Shown one piece after another: positions 7,876 to 13,659 of a DNA stretch of 13,659 nt. Origin of the DNA: Rhizobium sp. Q54 (GTDB lineage Bacteria; Pseudomonadota; Alphaproteobacteria; Rhizobiales; Beijerinckiaceae); the NCBI GenBank assembly GCA_945901195.1, contig CAMDKB010000071.1, positions 1 to 13,659 on the forward strand, in the 5' to 3' direction. The notes below the pieces were generated by a model. It searched no databases. It was not told the origin of the DNA and was given only the letters and a program-made list of their open reading frames with translations. Each line of letters opens with the position of its first letter. Position 1 is the first letter of the stretch. Made by a program: the position numbers and the translations under genes.

Positions 7876-7914
7876 TTGAGACCGTCATATATTTCCATTA
7901 GTCCGGATATATGG
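7876..7914 (+). promoter_or_regulatory. arsR promoter/operator region with near-palindrome
   Basis: CATATATTTCC (7886-7896), eight bases, then GGATATATGG (7905-7914). The half-sites are inverted copies (ATAT..TCC / GGATATAT) with one inserted base. A dyad of this AT-rich kind is typical of ArsR-family operators. It overlaps the arsR ATG at 7911. TTGAGA at 7876-7881 could be the -35 element, which would put the -10 (TAGTCC, poor) inside the dyad, so bound repressor would block the polymerase. No good Shine-Dalgarno precedes the ATG. Confidence 0.55.
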
Positions 7915-8277
7915 ATGAAATTACCGCAATCGGCTCTCTGGGTGCACTTGCCCAGCACACAAGGCTTGAGGCTTTTCGCTTGCTTGTGCGGCACGAACCC
8001 ACGGGATTAGCCGCTGGCGATCTCGCCGGGTTGCTGGCTGTCCCCCCAGAACACGCTCTCATCGCATCTGGCCATTCTTGCCCGTGCGGGCCTGGTGTGG
8101 GGCATAAGGGCGCAAAGGACGATCATTTACCGCGCTGAAATTCACAAGCTTCGAGAACTGACGCTGTATCTGCTCCGGGATTGTTGCGGGGGTCGTCAGG
8201 ATTTGTGCGCGCCGCTGATCACCGAACTCACAGCATGCTGTCCGCAGGACGGCAACCAGCACGGAGCCTGTTCATGA
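7911..8277 (+). pseudogene. arsR: ArsR-family arsenic-responsive repressor, frameshifted
   Basis: Starting at ATG 7911 the frame reads as a winged-helix ArsR repressor (MDEITAIGSLGALAQHTRLEAFRLL) up to LLAVP, then turns to nonsense and stops at 8136-8138 after 75 residues. The missing part is in the next frame: QNTLSSHLAILARAGLV (recognition helix), the RTIIYRAE wing, then Cys-Cys-Gly-Gly...Cys and a second Cys-Cys pair, ending at TGA 8275-8277. Deleting one C from the six at 8042-8047 joins both parts into an uninterrupted 121-residue protein. In it Cys91-Cys92 and Cys99 resemble the C-terminal As(III) site of Acidithiobacillus-type ArsR. No other damage is visible. The short product lacks the recognition helix and the arsenic site, so it should not bind DNA. 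The restored stop overlaps the arsC start (ATGA). Confidence 0.85.
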
Positions 8278-8798
8278 GCGACCGAGTTTTCAATGTATTG
8301 TTTCTTTGCACCGGCAATACGGCCCGTTCGGTTCTCGCTGAATCCATTTTGCGCAAGATGGGCGCGGGTGGATTCAATGCGTTTTCAGCGGGTAGCCAGC
8401 CCAAGGGCGTGGTCAATCCGTTCGCGTTGAAGGTTCTGGCCGAGAACGAGTGCCCTGTTGACGGGCTTCGCTCCAAAAGCTGGGACGAGTTTGCAACAGC
8501 AGATGCGCCCAAAATGGATTTTGTCTTCACTGTTTGCGACAATGCAGCCGGCGAAGAATGCCCATTCTGGCCGGGTCAACCGATGACTGCCCATTGGGGC
8601 ATAGAGGACCCCGCAGCCGTCGAGGGCAGCGAGATTGAAAAGCTCCGCGCCTTCAATCAGGCCTTCCGCTTCATGCGCAACCGCATCGCCACCTTCACTG
8701 CATTGCCGTTCGCCAGCCTCGACAGGATGACGCTGACGCGTCAGATCGGCGAGATCGGCCGCATGAACGGCGCAACCCGGCAAACCGCAAAATCATGA
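8274..8798 (+). CDS. arsC: Arsenate reductase ArsC, low-molecular-weight phosphatase type
   Basis: A 174-residue cytoplasmic protein of the LMW protein-tyrosine-phosphatase fold that reduces arsenate to arsenite. The phosphate-binding loop is C12-T-G-N-T-A-R-S; Cys88 (VFTVCDN) and Cys95 (GEECPFWPG) are seven residues apart, as for the Cys10/Cys82/Cys89 relay of the thioredoxin-coupled enzymes, so thioredoxin-linked turnover is likely. The ATG at 8274 is chosen over an in-frame upstream codon at 8181 because it has GGAG seven bases upstream and starts at the normal N-terminus (MSDRVFNVLFLCTGN). It overlaps the restored arsR stop as ATGA. Because it has its own Shine-Dalgarno, it can be translated despite the arsR frameshift, although coupling from arsR is lost. 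Its stop overlaps aqpS. Confidence 0.92.
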   Translation: MSDRVFNVLFLCTGNTARSVLAESILRKMGAGGFNAFSAGSQPKGVVNPFALKVLAENECPVDGLRSKSWDEFATADAPKMDFVFTVCDNAAGEECPFWPGQPMTAHWGIEDPAAVEGSEIEKLRAFNQAFRFMRNRIATFTALPFASLDRMTLTRQIGEIGRMNGATRQTAKS

Positions 8799-9460
8799 AG
8801 CCTGATCTCACAACCCGTCTGATCGCAGAAGCGCTGGGAACAGCCTTCCTGCTCGCAACCGTCATTGGTTCCGGCATCATGGGAGACAAGCTCTCGGGAG
8901 GCAACATCGCCATCGCGCTGCTCGGTAACACGATAGCGACAGGCGCGATGCTCGTCGTATTGATCCTGATATTTGGGCCGGTCTCCGGCGCGCATTTCAA
9001 TCCAGCTGTCAGCATTGCCTTTGCAGCACGTGGCGAACTTTCGTGGCGCGATTGCGCCGCCTATTCGGGCGTGCAGATTGTGGCCGCGTTTGTGGGCGTC
9101 TGGGCCGCTCACATCATGTTCGAGCTGCCGGTGCTGCAGATATCTGAAAAACTGCGCACCGGTGGCGCACAATGGTTTTCCGAATTTGTCGCGACCGCCG
9201 GCCTGTTTCTGACGATCTTTGGTTGCGTGGCGCGCGCGGCGCAGGCCGTTCCCTATGCAGTGGGGCTATATATAACGTCCGCATACTGGTTCACGGCTTC
9301 GACGTCATTCGCAAATCCTGCCGTGACGATTGCGCGTTCGCTCTCCAACACTTTTGCCGGGATTGCGCCATCGGGCGTGCTGGCGTTCATCGTCGCGCAA
9401 ATGGCGGGAATGATCGCAGCGTCGTTCGCGGCCAAGATACTCTGGCCACCGGAAAGATAG
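8795..9460 (+). CDS. aqpS: Aquaporin-family arsenite channel (AqpS-like)
   Basis: A 221-residue MIP-family membrane channel with the two NPA boxes: H-F-N-P-A (NPA 69-71) and F-A-N-P-A-V-T-I-A-R (NPA 174-176, selectivity-filter Arg181), and about six membrane segments. Length and spacing are normal. In the Sinorhizobium meliloti ars operon AqpS replaces an active pump: arsenite made by ArsC leaves down its gradient through the channel. Position directly after arsC, with an ATGA overlap and no separate Shine-Dalgarno, supports that role and translational coupling. No ArsB or Acr3 pump gene is in the window. Substrate assignment comes from context; by sequence alone it could be a general glycerol or water channel. 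It converges with hemA. Confidence 0.9.
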   Translation: MKPDLTTRLIAEALGTAFLLATVIGSGIMGDKLSGGNIAIALLGNTIATGAMLVVLILIFGPVSGAHFNPAVSIAFAARGELSWRDCAAYSGVQIVAAFVGVWAAHIMFELPVLQISEKLRTGGAQWFSEFVATAGLFLTIFGCVARAAQAVPYAVGLYITSAYWFTASTSFANPAVTIARSLSNTFAGIAPSGVLAFIVAQMAGMIAASFAAKILWPPER

Positions 9461-9466
9461 CGCGGC

Positions 9467-9494
9467 AGAAAGGGTATGGCGCGCCCGGCTTTCT
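9467..9494. terminator. Possible shared terminator between convergent aqpS and hemA
   Basis: AGAAAGGG (9467-9474) can pair with CCC (9484-9486) and CTTTCT (9489-9494), with a two-base bulge, across the 32-bp gap between the two convergent genes and into the hemA stop codon. No strong T run follows on either strand, so termination efficiency is uncertain. Confidence 0.3.
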
Positions 9495-10761
9495 ATTCGG
9501 CAGCCACGGGTCCGAATGCGATCACATGCTGCGGAATTGGCTCAAACAGCGGCAGGTTCAATTCTTTCCAGACTGAAACCAGAGCTTCCACCAGCCCCGC
9601 GATATGTTCTTCCGTATGTCGCGGCGTTGGCGTGATGCGCAGACGTTCTGTCCCGCGCGCAACAGTCGGATAATTGATTGGCTGGATGTATATGGAATGC
9701 TTTTCCAGCAAGAGGTCGCTGGCTTCCTTGCATAGTTCTGCATCGCCCACGAACGCCGGCACGATATGGGACGTGTTCGGCATCACGGGAATGCCTGCGG
9801 CCACAAGCGCGGATTTGGTCAATTGTGCTGCGCTCTGATGGGCAATTCGTTCCGCATCCGAATGGCGCAGATGGCGAACGGCAGCCAAGGCCGCTTCAGC
9901 CAGCGCCGGGGGCAGGGCCGTCGTGAATATGAACGAAGGCGCATAGCTGCGCACCGCGTCGCAGATATTGGCGTCTGCTGCAATATAGCCGCCCAAGGTG
10001 CCAAAGCCTTTGGCCAATGTCCCCTCGATGATGTCGATCTGGTCCATCACCCCTTCGCGCTCGCAAATGCCGCCGCCGTGGGGACCGTACATGCCGACAG
10101 CATGGACTTCGTCCACATAGGTGAGGGCGTTGTACTTCTTGGCGAGTTCCGCGATTTTCGCGACAGGCGCGATATCGCCGTCCATGGAATACAGGCTTTC
10201 GAACACGACGATTTTAGCCCGTTCGCGGCCTGCAGCCTTGAGGAGTTCTTCCAGGTGCTCGGTGTCGTTGTGGCGGAAAATCTGCTTGGAGCAACCGGAA
10301 CGGCGGATGCCTTCGATCATGGAATTGTGATTCAGGGCATCCGAAAGGATCAGGCAATCGGGCAGGAGCTGGCCGATTGTGCCCAGGGCGGCCAGATTGG
10401 AAATCCAGCCTGACGTGAAGGCGAGGCAGGCTTCCTTGCGGTGCAGGCCTGCAAGTTCAGCCTCAAGCTTGACCAGCGGATGATTGGTGCCGGAAATATT
10501 GCGGGTGCCCCCTGCGCCCGCGCCGTAAAGACGCACGGCCTGGGCAGCGGCCTCGATCACGGCGGGATGCTGGCCCATGGCCAGATAATCGTTTGAACAC
10601 CAGATCAGGACATCCTGCGCCTGGCCGCTTTCAATGCCATCCGGATACCATTTTGCGACGGGAAACCGCGTCGGATTGCGTTCAAGGTCTGCAAAAACTC
10701 GGTAGCGGCGCTCATCGCGCAGCCTGCCGATGGCCTGATCGAAGTAACGCTTGTAATCCAT
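9493..10761 (-). CDS. hemA: 5-aminolevulinate synthase
   Basis: A 422-residue PLP enzyme of the alpha-oxoamine synthase family that condenses glycine and succinyl-CoA to 5-aminolevulinate, CO2 and CoA: the first, committed step of the C4 (Shemin) route to heme and other tetrapyrroles, typical of alphaproteobacteria. Seen: the glycine-rich YGAGAGGTRNISG (79-91), D217-E-V-H220 for cofactor binding, and the PLP lysine Lys251 in EGTLAKGFGTLGGY. These three sites are each offset by +3 from Rhodobacter capsulatus numbering (Asp214, His217, Lys248). Start: MDYKRYFDQA at 10761 with GAGGAC about ten bases upstream. The frame runs on to an ATG at 10854, but that would add 31 Pro/Gly-rich residues not expected in the family. 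Its promoter must lie in the gap shared with fhs. Confidence 0.95.
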   Translation of the reverse strand: MDYKRYFDQAIGRLRDERRYRVFADLERNPTRFPVAKWYPDGIESGQAQDVLIWCSNDYLAMGQHPAVIEAAAQAVRLYGAGAGGTRNISGTNHPLVKLEAELAGLHRKEACLAFTSGWISNLAALGTIGQLLPDCLILSDALNHNSMIEGIRRSGCSKQIFRHNDTEHLEELLKAAGRERAKIVVFESLYSMDGDIAPVAKIAELAKKYNALTYVDEVHAVGMYGPHGGGICEREGVMDQIDIIEGTLAKGFGTLGGYIAADANICDAVRSYAPSFIFTTALPPALAEAALAAVRHLRHSDAERIAHQSAAQLTKSALVAAGIPVMPNTSHIVPAFVGDAELCKEASDLLLEKHSIYIQPINYPTVARGTERLRITPTPRHTEEHIAGLVEALVSVWKELNLPLFEPIPQHVIAFGPVAAE

Positions 10762-10954
10762 CCCCAACCCGTCCTCGTCGCTTCCGGCTCCAATGGCGCC
10801 CGGCGTGCGGGGCCGGGCCCAGTTTTGGGGAGGCGGCCTGCAGTGCAATTTCATGAAAGCATATATCCCGGATTTCGTCGAGGCGCGAGGCCCGGCGGGG
10901 TGGCGGATGGTCTCACATAAGTGACGCCCCGACCGCGCGCTTTGCGTTAGATCA

Positions 10955-10969
10955 GAATTGGATCAATTC
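10955..10969. promoter_or_regulatory. Short palindrome upstream of hemA and fhs
   Basis: GAATTG, three bases (GAT), then CAATTC: a perfect 6-bp dyad about 190 bases before the hemA start and 170 before the fhs start. It could be an operator for either gene. It does not match the FNR/FixK pattern (TTGAT-N4-ATCAA) or a clean Irr box, so I do not assign a regulator. Confidence 0.35.
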
Positions 10970-11123
10970 CAGCAAGGGCGGGAGAAGGGCAGATCAAAAA
11001 TTCGTGAGGAGGGAAACAGCAGGCCGGAAAATCCGCCACCAGGGTTTATCAGCTTGCGACTTGACGGTTGGAGGCTGTCGTCTGCAATCTTCGGTGCAGG
11101 CCGGGTATCATAAAATCCGGCGC

Positions 11124-11130
11124 GAGGGGG
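11124..11130 (+). promoter_or_regulatory. Strong Shine-Dalgarno site deciding the fhs start
   Basis: GAGGGGG ends six bases before GTG at 11137. It decides the start over an in-frame TTG at 11068, which would add 23 residues with no family support. Confidence 0.75.
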
Positions 11131-11136
11131 AAGTCC

Positions 11137-12810
11137 GTGCTGCCAGATATTGAAATTGCCCGTGCGGCCAAAACCGCGCCGATCAGCCAGATTGCGGCAA
11201 AGCTCGCTATTCCCGAAGACTCTCTTCACCCCTATGGCCGTCACATCGCCAAGGTCGACAAGGATTTCATCGCTTCACTCGCCGGCCGGCCGCAGGGCAG
11301 GCTGATCCTTGTCACCGCGATTTCGCCAACACCAGCAGGCGAAGGCAAGACGACGACGACCGTGGGTGTGGGCGATGGTTTGAGCCGGCTGGGCAAGCGC
11401 GCGGCCATCTGCCTGCGCGAGCCTTCGCTCGGGCCCTGTTTCGGCATGAAGGGCGGCGCGGCTGGCGGCGGCTATGCGCAGGTTGTGCCGATGGAAGCTA
11501 TCAACCTGCATTTCACCGGCGATTTTCATGCGATCGGCGCGGCCCATAACCTGCTCGCCGCCATGCTCGACAATCACATCTACTGGGGCAATGCGCTGAA
11601 TATTGATGCGCGACGCGTGGCGCTACGCCGGGTACTGGACATGAACGATCGCGCGTTGCGTCAGATCACGTCATCACTTGGCGGCGTCGCCAATGGTTTT
11701 CCCCGCGAGGATGGTTTTGACATCACCGTAGCTTCCGAGGTGATGGCCATCTTCTGCCTCGCGGGCGACCTCGACGATCTGGAGGAGCGTATCGGTCGCA
11801 TCGTCGTTGCTTACACGCGCGAAAGAGATCCGGTCACAGCAAAGGACATCGGAGCCGCAGGCGCGATGACTGTGCTGCTGAAAGATGCGCTGCAGCCCAA
11901 TCTCGTACAATCTCTGGAAGGTACGCCGGCTTTCGTGCATGGCGGGCCATTCGCGAATATTGCGCATGGCTGCAATTCTGTCGTGGCGACACGTACTGCA
12001 CTCAGTCTTGCCGATTACGTCGTGACTGAAGCGGGCTTTGGCGCCGATCTGGGTGCGGAAAAATTCTTCGACATAAAATGCCGCTCGGCGGGCCTTGTGC
12101 CGTCTGCCGCCGTCATTGTCGCAACCGTACGCGCGTTAAAGATGCACGGCGGCGTCGCGCGCGGCGAACTGGCGCATGAAAATCTCGCTGCGCTGGAAAA
12201 AGGCCTCGCCAATCTCGATCGGCATATTGGCAATCTCCGAAAATTCGGAGTTCCCGTGGTTGTGGGCATCAATCGTTTTGGTTCAGATTCGCAAGCCGAA
12301 CTTGATTTTCTGCTGAAAGCCTGCGGCGAACGGTTCAACGTCCCCGCGCATATCGCAACCCATTTCGCCGACGGCTCCAAGGGCAGCGAAGCATTGGCGC
12401 GCACTGCCGCAGAGCTCGCCGACAGCGGCATAGCGAAATTCAAACCGCTTTATGAAGACACGATGCCTCTGATGGATAAAATAAAGACGATCGCACAATC
12501 CATCTACCGTGCCGCCGATATCGAATTGCAGGGCAGCGCGGCGGAGGATTTGAAGCGCTTCGAGGATATGGGTTACGGCAATCTCCCCGTCTGCATCGCC
12601 AAGACGCAATATTCCTTCTCCACCGACCCAAATCTGCGCGGCGCGCCTTCGGGGCACATTGTTCCTGTGAAGCAGGTGAAGTTATCCGCCGGGGCAGGCT
12701 TCGCCGTCGCGATCTGCGGCGACATCATGACCATGCCCGGCTTGCCAAGAGAGCCCGCCGCCATGCGGATAGGGTTGGATGCAGACGGGAATGTGGAGGG
12801 GCTGTTTTAG
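11137..12810 (+). CDS. fhs: Formate-tetrahydrofolate ligase (10-formyl-THF synthetase)
   Basis: A 557-residue cytoplasmic enzyme that joins formate and tetrahydrofolate to 10-formyl-THF using ATP, feeding purine synthesis, formyl-methionyl-tRNA and C1 oxidation. Seen: the N-terminus VLPDIEIARAA, the phosphate-binding loop TPAGEGKTTTT (65-75), LREPSLGPCFGMKGGAAGGGYAQVVPMEAINLHFTGD (family-diagnostic), VATVRALKMHGGV, and a C-terminus ending GNVEGLF. Length is normal for the family. The start is GTG at 11137, supported by the Shine-Dalgarno GAGGGGG. It is divergent from hemA and followed after 84 bp by an IS630 transposase on the other strand; the coding sequence looks complete. Confidence 0.96.
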   Translation: MLPDIEIARAAKTAPISQIAAKLAIPEDSLHPYGRHIAKVDKDFIASLAGRPQGRLILVTAISPTPAGEGKTTTTVGVGDGLSRLGKRAAICLREPSLGPCFGMKGGAAGGGYAQVVPMEAINLHFTGDFHAIGAAHNLLAAMLDNHIYWGNALNIDARRVALRRVLDMNDRALRQITSSLGGVANGFPREDGFDITVASEVMAIFCLAGDLDDLEERIGRIVVAYTRERDPVTAKDIGAAGAMTVLLKDALQPNLVQSLEGTPAFVHGGPFANIAHGCNSVVATRTALSLADYVVTEAGFGADLGAEKFFDIKCRSAGLVPSAAVIVATVRALKMHGGVARGELAHENLAALEKGLANLDRHIGNLRKFGVPVVVGINRFGSDSQAELDFLLKACGERFNVPAHIATHFADGSKGSEALARTAAELADSGIAKFKPLYEDTMPLMDKIKTIAQSIYRAADIELQGSAAEDLKRFEDMGYGNLPVCIAKTQYSFSTDPNLRGAPSGHIVPVKQVKLSAGAGFAVAICGDIMTMPGLPREPAAMRIGLDADGNVEGLF

Positions 12811-12845
12811 GGATGTTGGGCTCCCCCTCGGCATTCTCGAATTGC

Positions 12846-12867
12846 AAAAAAGAAGGGCAGCTCCCTT
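12846..12867 (-). terminator. Intrinsic terminator behind the IS630 transposase
   Basis: Read on the minus strand: AAGGG (12867-12863), five-base loop, CCCTT (12857-12853), C, then six T (12851-12846). It starts 28 bases after the transposase stop and is orientated to end its transcript. The stem is short (5 bp). It may belong to the insertion sequence or to the host flank; read on the + strand it lacks a T run, so it is a poor terminator for fhs. Confidence 0.5.
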
Positions 12868-12894
12868 TCGAAGCACAAGGGCTGGAAACTTTAC

Positions 12895-13659
12895 TCAGCA
12901 GTCGGTAATATAGGCGACAGATGGCGCTTGGAAGAATGACCGAATGAGTTGCGGCATTTTCTGAATTTTGGCCAGTTGTGCTTCGACTTTATCGCTCAGC
13001 TTTTCGCCTTTACGAAGCGGGCTCCGTGCAACGCCGGTGCGCTTGACGTGGCTCCAAACCAATTCATCGGGATTCAATTCCGGAGCATAGCCAGGAAGAA
13101 AATGTAGTGTCAGATGCCCGTTCGTTGAGGCGACGTACTCCTTTACAAATCTGGTTTTGTGAGCGGGCAGGCTGTCGAGCACCAGATGCAGCGGCCTTTT
13201 CCGATTGCGCATCAATTTCTTCAGCAATTGAACAAACAGTTTAGCGTCGAGCCCGCCCTGATAGGTGCAATACCAGAAGCCACCCCGCGAATTGACCGCT
13301 GAAGCCGCGCTGATTGATTGGCGCTGTCCCGGGCGGACCACCACGGGCGTTTGTCCTTTCACACCCCAGGTCTTGCCATGCACGGTATCGGCGCGAAAGC
13401 CAGATTCATCCCAGAAATAAACGTCCCCGCCGGCAACTTTTGCTTGTTGGGCGATCCTTGGGAATACATCTCGTTGCCATGCCTCGATCGCTTCCGGATC
13501 ACGTTGATAGGCGCGCTGGAGCGGCTTCTGCGGTGTTAATCCCAATTTCGCGAGCAGAGCTCCGATAGCAGTCAGACCAAGATGAAGTCCGAACTTTCTC
13601 GCGATAAGGTCAGCGACCACGGATCGCGTCCACAGACCGAAATCCAATCCATACTGGCG
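12895..13659 (-). CDS. IS630-family transposase (N-terminus outside window)
   Basis: The frame is open through the right edge (Arg-Gln-Tyr-Gly precede LDFGLWTRSVV), so the helix-turn-helix N-terminus lies outside and the TTG at 13647 is not a true start. About 254 of the usual 340 or so residues are visible. The DDE catalytic triad, numbered from the 13647 codon, is Asp80 (YFWDESGF), Asp158 (LVLDSLPAHK) and Glu195 (PELNPDELVW), the last two 36 residues apart as in the IS630/Tc1-like group. No stop or frameshift interrupts it, so the visible part could be active. IS630 elements move by cut-and-paste at TA dinucleotides. The terminal inverted repeat cannot be fixed without the other end. Confidence 0.9.
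   Translation of the reverse strand, partial: RQYGLDFGLWTRSVVADLIARKFGLHLGLTAIGALLAKLGLTPQKPLQRAYQRDPEAIEAWQRDVFPRIAQQAKVAGGDVYFWDESGFRADTVHGKTWGVKGQTPVVVRPGQRQSISAASAVNSRGGFWYCTYQGGLDAKLFVQLLKKLMRNRKRPLHLVLDSLPAHKTRFVKEYVASTNGHLTLHFLPGYAPELNPDELVWSHVKRTGVARSPLRKGEKLSDKVEAQLAKIQKMPQLIRSFFQAPSVAYITDC

Larger units (their letters stand above)
10762..11136. other. hemA-fhs divergent intergenic region
   Basis: These 375 bases separate two divergent genes and must hold both promoters. Visible: two short dyads, TCAC-ATAA-GTGA (10913-10924) and GAATTG-GAT-CAATTC (10955-10969). TTGACG at 11061-11066 is a possible -35 for fhs, but the -10 seventeen bases on is poor. The fhs Shine-Dalgarno is at 11124-11130. 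I see no small gene, riboswitch or terminator that I can support. Confidence 0.6.
12811..13659 (-). mobile_element. IS630-family insertion sequence, partial
   Basis: The transposase gene plus 84 bp of flank to the fhs stop. Between the two stops the only TA dinucleotides are inside the fhs TAG (12808-12809) and at 12892-12893. Since IS630 elements duplicate TA, the element boundary is probably next to the first of these, or the flank is atypical. The far end is outside the window. Confidence 0.55.

Noticed and set aside
7754..7888. N-terminal extension of PdeM to the ATG at 7888
   Set aside because: It would overlap the ars operator, adds residues with no family support, and a better Shine-Dalgarno precedes the TTG at 7753. 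Not fully excluded.
8181..8273. Upstream in-frame start for arsC
   Set aside because: The added 31 residues are arsR sequence in another frame; ATG 8274 has a good Shine-Dalgarno and the family N-terminus.
8095..8277. Separate small gene of 60 codons between arsR and arsC
   Set aside because: Its translation is the C-terminal half of ArsR shifted by one base, not an independent protein.
9478..9485. GGCGCGCC palindrome between aqpS and hemA
   Set aside because: An 8-bp GC-only palindrome is expected by chance in DNA this GC-rich; it was noted only as part of a possible terminator stem.
9766..10413. 215-codon open frame on the + strand inside hemA
   Set aside because: It is fully antisense to a gene with clear catalytic residues and has no recognisable domain.
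10762..10854. Longer hemA start at 10854
   Set aside because: It adds a Pro/Gly-rich stretch absent from the family, and the ATG at 10761 gives the expected N-terminus.
1..13659. CRISPR array, tRNA, rRNA, prophage or att sites
   Set aside because: No regularly spaced direct repeats, no cloverleaf-like or rRNA-like stretches and no integrase or phage genes were seen on reading both strands.

Overview
The window looks like chromosomal DNA of an alphaproteobacterium, most likely of the Hyphomicrobiales (Rhizobiales). The clues are a PodJ-like polar protein, a TIGR02186/Alph_Pro_TM gene (a family confined to alphaproteobacteria), a C4-pathway 5-aminolevulinate synthase, and an arsenic operon that uses an aquaporin, as in rhizobia. 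Base composition is GC-rich and fairly even throughout. I cannot name the genus. No tRNA, rRNA or CRISPR array is visible.

Left part (1-6169, + strand). The 3' part of a very long PodJ-like gene enters from the left edge: coiled-coil repeats, one membrane segment, then four Sel1 repeats. After a 237-bp gap holding two inverted repeats comes a two-gene, translationally coupled operon: a TauE/SafE (TSUP) anion exporter with a GTG start and a TIGR02186 membrane-anchored protein of unknown role.

Middle part (6179-9460). A minus-strand pair, the metallophosphoesterase pdeM followed by an EamA/DMT permease, converges on the TIGR02186 gene. Divergent from pdeM is a compact arsenic cassette, arsR-arsC-aqpS, whose junctions are ATGA overlaps. 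The logic is arsenate reduction by ArsC, arsenite exit through AqpS, and repression by ArsR at a near-palindrome over its own start codon. In this sequence arsR is broken by one extra C in a C6 run (8042-8047). Removing one C restores a complete 121-residue ArsR, so this is a very recent mutation, a phase-variable tract, a recoding site or a sequencing error.

Right part (9493-13659). hemA (5-aminolevulinate synthase) is on the minus strand and is divergent from fhs (formate-tetrahydrofolate ligase); the 375-bp gap between them has two short palindromes. Immediately after fhs is an IS630-family transposase on the minus strand, cut by the right edge of the window, with a likely intrinsic terminator behind it.

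Most of the window is ordinary core metabolism and cell biology. The points most worth a second look are the arsR frameshift, the TSUP-TIGR02186 pair with its leader inverted repeat, the solitary pdeM next to the ars cassette, and the IS630 element abutting fhs.
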